Below are positions 56,862 to 64,000 of a DNA stretch of 64,000 nucleotides, piece after piece. Positions within the stretch are counted from its first letter, which is position 1, and each line of letters opens with the position of its first letter. A model generated the notes under the pieces. It was not told where the DNA came from. It saw nothing but the letters and a program-made list of their open reading frames with translations, and ran no database searches. The DNA is taken from positions 1,029,501 through 1,093,500 of the forward strand of contig CALYLW010000128.1 in the NCBI GenBank assembly GCA_944989445.1, written 5' to 3'. Made by a program: the position numbers and the translations under genes. This DNA comes from Ampullaceana balthica (lineage: Eukaryota > Mollusca > Gastropoda > Lymnaeidae).

Positions 56862-57145
56862 AATGTCGTAACGAGGGGTGAATGTCGTAACGAGGGGTGA
56901 ATGTCGTAACGAGGGGTGAATGTCGTAACGAGGGGTGAATGTCGTAACGAGGGGTGAATGTCGTAACGAGGGGTGAATGTCGTAACGAGGGGTGAATGTC
57001 GTAACGAGGGGTGAATGTCGTAACGAGGGGTGAATGTCGTAACGAGGGGTGAATGTCGTAACGAGGGGTGAATGTCGTAACGAGGGGTGAATGTCGTAAC
57101 GAGGGGTGAATGTCGTAACGAGGGGTGAATGTCGTAACGAGGGGA
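56862..57145. repeat. 19-bp minisatellite CGTAACGAGGGGTGAATGT
   Basis: Fifteen near-identical copies. The units resemble the interior of pogo-type MITEs, and a TIR-like string GGAGTCCATTGTATA lies at 57210-57224, so the array may have grown inside such an element; a matching left end was not found. Three overlapping minus frames are artefacts. Confidence 0.93.
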
Positions 57146-57304
57146 CGAGAAAACATCGTATTGCACATCTTATCGTGAAAAAAAAGCGTAAGCTGGGGAC
57201 GCCGTATCCCGGAGTCCATTGTATATCTATTTCGGCTTTGATCTCAGCTGTCTCCACAAAACAGCTTTGACGTTTAGCTGTCCCCAATAAACAGCCTTGT
57301 ACAC

Positions 57305-57450
57305 AGCATGCAGCTCGGATGTCACTTGTCAGCACCAAGCAGCTCAGATGTCACCTGTCAGCACCAAGCAGCTCAGATGTCACCTGTCATAGCACCAATC
57401 ATCTCAGATGTCACATGTCAGCACCAAGCAGCTCAGATTCACTTGTCAGA
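57305..57450. repeat. 29-bp tandem repeat
   Basis: About five copies of a 29-bp unit (CAGCTCAGATGTCACCTGTC + AGCACCAAG) with small indels. Confidence 0.92.
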
Positions 57451-57454
57451 GCAC

Positions 57455-57850
57455 CAATCATTCAACACTGCTATGTTTAAGGATACAATCATTCAACACT
57501 GCTATGTTTAGGGATTCAATCATTCAACACTGATATGTTTGGGGATGCAATCATTCCGCACTGCTATGTTTAGGGATGCAATCATTCAACACTGCTATTT
57601 TTAGGGATTCAATCATACAACACTGCTATATTTAGGGATGCAATCATACAACACTGACATGTTTAGGGATGCAATCATTCAACACTGCTATGTTTAGGGA
57701 TTCAATCATACAACACTGCTATATTTAGGGATTCAATCATACAACACTGCTATATTTAGGGATGCAATCATACAACACTGCTATATTTAGGGATACAATC
57801 ATACAACACTTATATGATTAGGGATGCAATCATTCCACACTGCTATGTTT
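57455..57850. repeat. 30-bp minisatellite
   Basis: About 13 imperfect copies of a 30-bp unit (GGGATGCAATCATTCAACAC + TGCTATGTTT). ATTC/ATAC and ATGT/ATAT variants cluster in blocks. Confidence 0.94.
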
Positions 57851-58094
57851 GCCAGGGTCTTGGCACCTTTAACAGTCTATTCCAGGGATTCGCTTCGTCT
57901 ACTCTGAGTTCCAATTACATATTTGTTGCATTTTTAAAACTGGGCCTTTTATATAAGCTCTACTTTCATATGTTTATAAAAATCCCGTTCCAGAAATAAA
58001 AAACTGCTTACTAAATTTTACTAAGTTTTCTTTCTTTTATCGTTGGTTGAAAAGGAAGGTTATAGAAGTTCGATACTTCATGAATTGTCTACTC
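57851..58094. other. Unique DNA, nothing recognised
   Basis: No supported feature. Confidence 0.4.
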
Positions 58095-58245
58095 TAAGGT
58101 GATCAGACGTCCCGATTTCAGACTTCATGTCCCGCTCAAGTGACCACACGTCTCGATTTTTAGCTCCAGAAACCTGGGGGACCCCCAACCCCCGTCCGTC
58201 CCCGGGGCCCGTCCCGCTTTGCCCTCCGAAAATCTGGTCACCTTA
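58095..58245. mobile_element. 151-bp MITE with TAAGGTGA ends
   Basis: Starts TAAGGTGATCAGACGTCCCG; the right end, reverse-complemented, is TAAGGTGACCAGATTTTCGG. TCTACTC flanks it on both sides (58088-58094, 58246-58252). Short elements with GGTGACCAGA(T/C)GTCCCGATTTT ends are widespread in animal genomes. The 7-bp duplication leaves the exact terminus and superfamily open (it would be 8 bp for hAT). Confidence 0.78.
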
Positions 58246-58339
58246 TCTACTCTACTGTTGAACAGTTTACTTGTAACTTGTGAACGGTTTCAATGGTTGT
58301 TAGTGACTTACTTGAGATATCCCAGTTATTGATTTTATT

Positions 58340-60210
58340 TCATGAGTAGATCATCAGTTAATGATACTGACAAGTGGGGAACATTAGACCAGCCACAGAA
58401 TAATGACAAGTGGGGAACATTAGACCAGCCACAGAATAATGACAAGTGGGGAACATTAGACCAGCCACAGAATAATGACAAGTGGGGAACATTAGACCAG
58501 CCACAGAATAATGACAAGTGGGGAACATTAGACCAGCCACAGAATAATGACAAGTGGGGAACATTAGACCAGCCACAGAATAATGACAAGTGGGGAACAT
58601 TAGACCAGCCACAGAATAATGACAAGTGGGGAACATTAGACCAGCCACAGAATAATGACAAGTGGGGAACATTAGACCAGCCACAGAATAATGACAAGTG
58701 GGGAACATTAGACCAGCCACAGAATAATGACAAGTGGGGAACATTAGACCAGCCACAGAATAATGACAAGTGGGGAACATTAGACCAGCCACAGAATAAT
58801 GACAAGTGGGGAACATTAGACCAGCCACAGAATAATGACAAGTGGGGAACATTAGACCAGCCACAGAATAATGACAAGTGGGGAACATTAGACCAGCCAC
58901 AGAATAATGACAAGTGGGGAACATTAGACCAGCCACAGAATAATGACAAGTGGGGAACATTAGACCAGCCACAGAATAATGACAAGTGGGGAACATTAGA
59001 CCAGCCACAGAATAATGACAAGTGGGGAACATTAGACCAGCCACAGAATAATGACAAGTGGGGAACATTAGACCAGCCACAGAATAATGACAAGTGGGGA
59101 ACTTTAGACCAGCCACAGAATAATGACAAGTGGGGAACATTAGACCAGCCACAGAATAATGACAAGTGGGGAACATTAGACCAGCCACAGAATAATGACA
59201 AGTGGGGAACATTAGACCAGCCACAGAATAATGACAAGTGGGGAACATTAGACCAGCCACAGAATAATGACAAGTGGGGAACATTAGACCAGCCACAGAA
59301 TAATGACAAGTGGGGAACATTAGACCAGCCACAGAATAATGACAAGTGGGGAACATTAGACCAGCCACAGAATAATGACAAGTGGGGAACATTAGACCAG
59401 CCACAGAATAATGACAAGTGGGGAACATTAGACCAGCCACAGAATAATGACAAGTGGGGAACATTAGACCAGCCACAGAATAATGACAAGTGGGGAACAT
59501 TAGACCAGCCACAGAATAATGACAAGTGGGGAACATTAGACCAGCCACAGAATAATGACAAGTGGGGAACATTAGACCAGCCACAGAATAATGACAAGTG
59601 GGGAATATTAGACCAGCCACAGAATAATGACAAGTGGGGAACATTAGACCAGCCACAGAATAATGACAAGTGGGGAACATTAGACCAGCCACAGAATAAT
59701 GACAAGTGGGGAACATTAGACCAGCCACAGAATAATGACAAGTGGGGAACATTAGACCAGCCACAGAATAATGACAAGTGGGGAACATTAGACCAGCCAC
59801 AGAATAATGACAAGTGGGGAACATTAGACCAGCCACATAATACTGACAAGTGGGGAGCATTAGACCAGCCACAGAATAATGACAAGTGGGGAACATTAGA
59901 CCAGCCACAGAATAATGACAAGTGGGGAGCATTAGACCAGCCACAGAATAATGACAAGTGGGGAACATTAGACCAGCCACAGAATAATGACAAGTGGGGA
60001 ACATTAGACCAGCCACAGAATAATGACAAGTGGGGAGCATTAGACCAGCCACAGAATAATGACAAGTGGGGAACATTAGACCAGCCACATAATACTGACA
60101 AGTGGGGAACATTAGACCAGCCACAGAATACGGACAAGTGGGGAACATTAGACCAGCCACAGAATAATGACAAGTGGGGAACATTACACAAGCCACAGAA
60201 TCGTCCTTTG
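58340..60210. repeat. 36-bp array, about 51 units, open in three frames
   Basis: A 36-bp unit (GACAAGTGGGGAACATTAGA + CCAGCCACAGAATAAT) repeated over 1.85 kb. Variants (ATATTA, AGCATT, CATAATACT) are concentrated at the right end, with isolated ones at 59101 and 59606. The frames of 628 codons on the plus strand (NDKWGTLDQPQN repeats) and 625 and 668 on the minus (NVPHLSLFCGWS and SVAGLMFPTCHY repeats) are all open because 36 is a multiple of three and the unit has no stop in those frames. No signal peptide, splice site or other coding sign is seen; treated as satellite DNA. Confidence 0.95.
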
Positions 60211-61087
60211 CTTTGTTTTTCGCTTTGAATGCCATTTATTTCTCGTTCAAGTAGCCGTTGAATGTCTGGCGGTATGATTTGATTTCCTGACTTTTTCCGA
60301 TGTCGTTTTTGTATGATGAGTGATGAGTTTAAAAAATTCATTGGCTGGTTTAATTGATTGATTGATTTATCTAGTTCATTGAATCAAGTTTTATTGATTG
60401 ATATTGATTGATCTGATTGAATGATTAATTGAATTATTTTATTGACGCATTGACAAATTTATGCGCAATCATATTGAACTAGCATTTTATTTCGGGTGGT
60501 CATGGTGCGTAAATACGAACAATGAGAATACAAAAGACTGGCGATAGATAAATTAAGAGAGAAAAAAATAGGTAAAGAGAGTGATAGAATGGTGAGTGGG
60601 TGGGGAAGTTCAATAGAAAGTCTATAGAATGTGGCAATATCAATGGAACATGCACGCGAGAGTCACATATGTAAAGATCGATATTATAGAGTTAATGGTA
60701 CGTTACATAAGCTGGGATCAGTTTCGTTAAGATGTTTGTTCTAGCAGACTAGATTAATTGAATGATATTATTTAGTAGTTAATCTTGTCATGTTAAAGAT
60801 AGCCAGTGCTGATTGCGTGGAATGAACAAGCAGCCATTTTCACTGCTTACTTTTTGTTCAGTTGCCCTAATCATTGTGTCGTGCTGATGCCAATAGTAAA
60901 GTCGGTGGCTTGTTTACTGCACGTTTTATCCGGTCTCCAGATTCCTCTATGCAATCTTTGTGTGTATGTGTAATGGGGGCTTGAGAAGATACAATGATGT
61001 TTTATAAAGTGAGCACTTTGTTGATGATAGTTTTGATGATTATGTTTTACATGGTTTGAACTATTTCACATACTGCGTTTACCCTAC
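60211..61087. other. Unique DNA with ATTGATTG run
   Basis: ATTGATTGATTTAT-like repeats at 60345-60430. No gene. The minus frame entering the 36-bp array begins here (about 60341) with a non-repetitive 45-residue stretch; see findings. Confidence 0.4.
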
Positions 61088-61090
61088 TTA

Positions 61091-61360
61091 GGGGCCGTCC
61101 ATAAAGTACGTCACGCTCCAGAGGGGGGAGGGGGTAAGAAAGTGACAGTTTGTGACAGGGGGAGGGGTGTCCAGCCATGCGTGACGTCACGGTGTTTTAT
61201 ATTAAATTTTAATTATTTTGTTAATAAAAACAAAATTTTTGTTCGAAAATGTGACGTACTTTGGGGGGGGGGTGGTCCGATATTTGTGACAGTTTTTCAC
61301 AGGGGGGTGGGGGAGTTAAAAATGGTCCAAAATAGCGTGACGAACTTTATCGACGGCCCC
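61091..61360. mobile_element. PIF/Harbinger-type MITE
   Basis: Starts GGGGCCGTCCATAAAGTACG; the right end, reverse-complemented, starts GGGGCCGTCGATAAAGTTCG. It is flanked by TTA on both sides (61088-61090, 61361-61363). A 3-bp TTA/TAA duplication with GG-rich ends points to PIF/Harbinger. 270 bp, no coding capacity; the frame 61142-61471 runs through it and is not a gene. Confidence 0.8.
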
Positions 61361-61363
61361 TTA

Positions 61364-62249
61364 CTATCTATGTATTTAGCAGCTCTTAAATACATATTAC
61401 GAAATAACCAGAACTGTTTCAGTTTATTTAATTTAAATATCATTTTAATTACAGCGCCAATGAAATTATGAAATTGAATATTTGCACAAATGCACCAACT
61501 CTTGGTGTGACGTTTGTTAAACTCCTAAATTTTAACTGTAGAATAGACAAAATAAAGTTTTAAATAAACATTTTTAAACAATATTTTTAATGTGCAATAT
61601 TTAACAAACTACAGTATTACCCGTCAAAAAATACGGAAGTTTTCAAAATGGATATATTTCAGTTTTTTTAATTGCTCCTTTTGCCTGAAAGCCGCATAGT
61701 AAATAATCAGAAAATGAAGAGACCAAGAGAGAAAAATTAAATCTCTTTTCCATATTGAACAATTTTATGCGGACGTTTGAAAATAGCGTTTTTTTCTGTT
61801 GTTTGTTGTTTGTTTGTTTTATTGCAATATTTTTTTCAGCGCTATTGTTTTAGCGGTGCACTTTCTAAAATCTAGTGTTACGAACGGACATAGCAGAGTA
61901 TATATTTTGATTATATATACGAATATATGTGCTATGAGAAAAGCTCCAAGCTTAGGCTTCGCGTTATATAAGTTTGCATGAATAATAATGATATAATCAG
62001 TATAATAGTAAATGCATAGTGAATTACACACAGCATAAGTTGATACTACAGCAAAGAAGTTTGAAGTTCGAAGTATTAACAAATATTGCTGAGGAGTCAG
62101 CCGGACGTTAACTTGCGGCATTGAATAGTGCGCACCAATTATGAGTGCACCAATAATACAGCACAGTGCCTTAAAAATAAATTATGCGACTTTAATGTGA
62201 TCCACATCAAGCACATCTGTGATTTGAAGCAGTTTAAGCTTCATTGATG
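61364..62249. other. AT-rich DNA, nothing firm
   Basis: Contains GTATTACCCGTCAAAAAATA and CGGAAGTTTTC (61611-61645), shared in inverted form with 29446-29480, so a small dispersed repeat is likely. The frames at 61799-62121 lack support. Confidence 0.4.
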
Positions 62250-62840
62250 ATTATGACTTGTCAGTTTATTCGCCCATTTGTCCATTCATTATTACCACAA
62301 AATTACCAAAACATGTAAAAAATAAAATTAATGTATGTAATTTTTTACACATGTAAGTAACAAAGAACTATTCATTTCGCATGAAATTTAGTAAGCAAAG
62401 TTTGTCACAGGATAACAGAAAAGATTAACTTATCAACTGTTAATCATATTTACAAAAATTATCAACTGTTAATCATATTTACAATTTAATATAAACGTGT
62501 TAGTAATTCACGTAAATGTTTTTATTATTGCCAAGTCAGCACCTTTTCAAGATCTATTATGACTTGTCATTTTATGCGCCCATTGGTCCATACATTATGA
62601 CCTTTACATTATCAAAAACACGTAAATAAAAAATTGTAACTATTTACAAATATGACTAACAATGAACTATTTATTTTGCATGAAACCTTTGAAGTAAAGT
62701 TAATCACTGGATAAAAGAAAATATCTCATTATCTTCAGGTAATCGTAAATAAAATTTAATATGCACGTTTTAGGAATTATAATAAACGTTTTCATTATTG
62801 TCAAGTCAGCACCCCTTCCAGTTCTATATTAAAATCATAT
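62250..62840. repeat. Ancient ~290-bp tandem duplication
   Basis: ATGACTTGTCA, CGCCCATT.GTCCAT, TGCATGAAA and GTCAAGTCAGCACC-like phrases occur in the same order at 62255-62550 and 62560-62825 with heavy divergence. A younger 29-bp duplication (TATCAACTGTTAATCATATT) sits inside the first copy at 62430-62482. Confidence 0.7.
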
Positions 62841-64000
62841 ATTTTTTTTATTCCAAATTAGTCTAAGACGCATTAAAATATTACATGTAAAAAAGAATTT
62901 AAAAAACTATTGTGGGGAGGAGTCCGATTTTTAAATATGTTATTTTTTTAAACATACAAATATGCAATCTCAAAGTGTATAAAAGAAAAACAAACGCTAA
63001 ACTGAAGCATAAGTTGGCAAATTTCATTTGCAGTAATAAATAATGTCTTTGTAGTTCAAAGCGCATCGAAACTTGACAACCAATCGACAACCAATAATTG
63101 TAAATTTCATGAACAGAAAACGAATGTTATATATTAATATAGAAATTTAAATTTATAATTAAGTACGTAATATTGACATTGACACATACACAAAAAACGG
63201 ACATTTAATACAAAAAATAATAATATTCATCAAATAAAACATGGCTCTTTTTACTTCGTTCCCTTCACAAATTAATAACAGCTCCAATAATGACGTCACG
63301 TCACAATATTTTATGGCTAGAAACACATTTTGTTAATCCCGAACGCAACATTTTTACTCCTGTATTTTCATTTTTTATCGGGAGTTACCTCGCATAGCGT
63401 CACGGACAGACGTGACATTGAAAATTATATTGTTTAATTTTAAAAATGTATTTCTGTAACTACTACGTCTTGTGATGTGTCTATGATAGCCATGGACTTG
63501 ACGATTAGGCGTACAAAGAAGTATCCACTTTAAGGCGTTTCTAGTTGGTTCTCTTTCTGCTTTTAAACTTACAGATATTTCTTAAATTGTTCTAGTCTAT
63601 GTAAGCTGTTATAAAGATGAGGCATCTAGTGTTGCATTGATCACAATGGAAGCTAGCGATAAACATTTTTTATTTAAATTGTTTGATGTTCTGTTAGCGT
63701 TTGTGTTGGAAATATTCATTGGCATTATGTATTTGTAAACAAACAAAAAATATTGTAATCTCTAGATTATAGAAGTCAAACAAAATACGCCAGAAAACGA
63801 TAAATTAATTATATGTGTTCATTGCGACTATTGACACAAGACGTGTTTATGGCAAGGCAATTTCGAATGCATTTCTTGGATGTAGAGACAGTTCAATTAA
63901 AAGATGGCATTTGTGCAAGATTCACCTGTGTAACAGAACAGATTGATATTATAAGGACTTCTTTAAACAACTAGTCAACGTTTAAACGCTTCAACTCTAA
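62841..64000. other. AT-rich DNA, nothing recognised
   Basis: No supported gene or repeat; the minus frame 62899-63090 has no recognisable domain. Confidence 0.45.

Noticed and set aside
58340..60228. Large repeat protein gene in the 36-bp array
   Set aside because: Long frames are open on both strands at once, variants are mostly residue-changing, and no splice or promoter context is seen; the period (a multiple of three) explains the frames.
61142..61471. 109-codon plus-strand gene
   Set aside because: Runs through the Harbinger-type MITE, including its GC-rich end repeats.

Overview
The window is AT-rich, gene-poor animal DNA. It has no operons or bacterial-type genes. What can be recognised is almost entirely transposable elements and tandem repeats. 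The mix (jockey-superfamily and RTE-like LINE pseudogenes, a Penelope-like element, a Ty3/gypsy-type LTR element, a tRNA-derived SINE, hAT/Harbinger/mariner-like MITEs, and Helitron-like elements carrying TATG microsatellites) fits a lophotrochozoan, most likely a gastropod mollusc. That assignment is inference from repeat style, not from a diagnostic gene. I find no complete host gene. The best host-coding candidate is a 45-nt exon-like segment at 11616-11660 bounded by a strong acceptor and donor, so the window may be intronic or intergenic.

Layout. 1-8.3 kb: unique AT-rich DNA, a MITE (copy 1 of a family seen six times here), a hAT-like MITE, and a 5'-truncated, frameshifted jockey-superfamily LINE on the minus strand (4213-7085). 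8.3-11.6 kb: a decayed LTR retrotransposon with two similar LTRs, a broken gag and the last residues of RNase H; most of pol is replaced by the 3' end of a Penelope-like element (GIY-YIG endonuclease fragment plus a hammerhead-like motif). 11.6-19 kb: an exon candidate whose donor site has been multiplied into a 45-bp minisatellite, then a run of minisatellites and a minus-strand SINE. 19-27 kb: two more MITE family copies, a LINE 3' fragment, CA/GT-rich arrays, and a TA-flanked inverted-repeat element with a 24-bp array inside. 26.9-29.7 kb: a possible hAT-like element holding several Helitron-like modules in both orientations and two TATG arrays, one nearly 900 bp long. 30-38 kb: more minisatellites, including a very uniform 29-bp array of about 71 copies (35434-37488). 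38.2-39.85 kb: an RTE-like LINE remnant whose 5' part is inverted, as expected of twin priming, and which has lost the catalytic FADD block. 40-48 kb: minisatellites, including 27 E-box-bearing 14-mers and about 21 near-identical 38-mers. 48.37-50.04 kb: a hAT-type element with a perfect 8-bp target duplication containing two nested TA-flanked MITEs. 50-58 kb: a 10-bp array of about 54 copies, further minisatellites, and a MITE copy split by a 732-bp insertion. 58.1-61.4 kb: a 151-bp MITE, a 36-bp array of about 51 units open in three reading frames, and a Harbinger-type MITE. 61.4-64 kb: mostly unique AT-rich DNA with an old 300-bp duplication.

The elements do not form a pathway. What links them is a history of nested insertion followed by local repeat amplification. 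Several arrays arise inside or at the edge of transposons, and one MITE family shows the step directly: the same internal pyrimidine-rich spot is short in three copies, expanded to (GA)n in one and to a GCTT-type repeat in another. Almost all long reading frames in the window are by-products of tandem units whose length is a multiple of three. No previously undescribed protein system is visible; the most novel leads are the repeat-generating MITE family, the exon/donor minisatellite and the ribozyme-like motifs.
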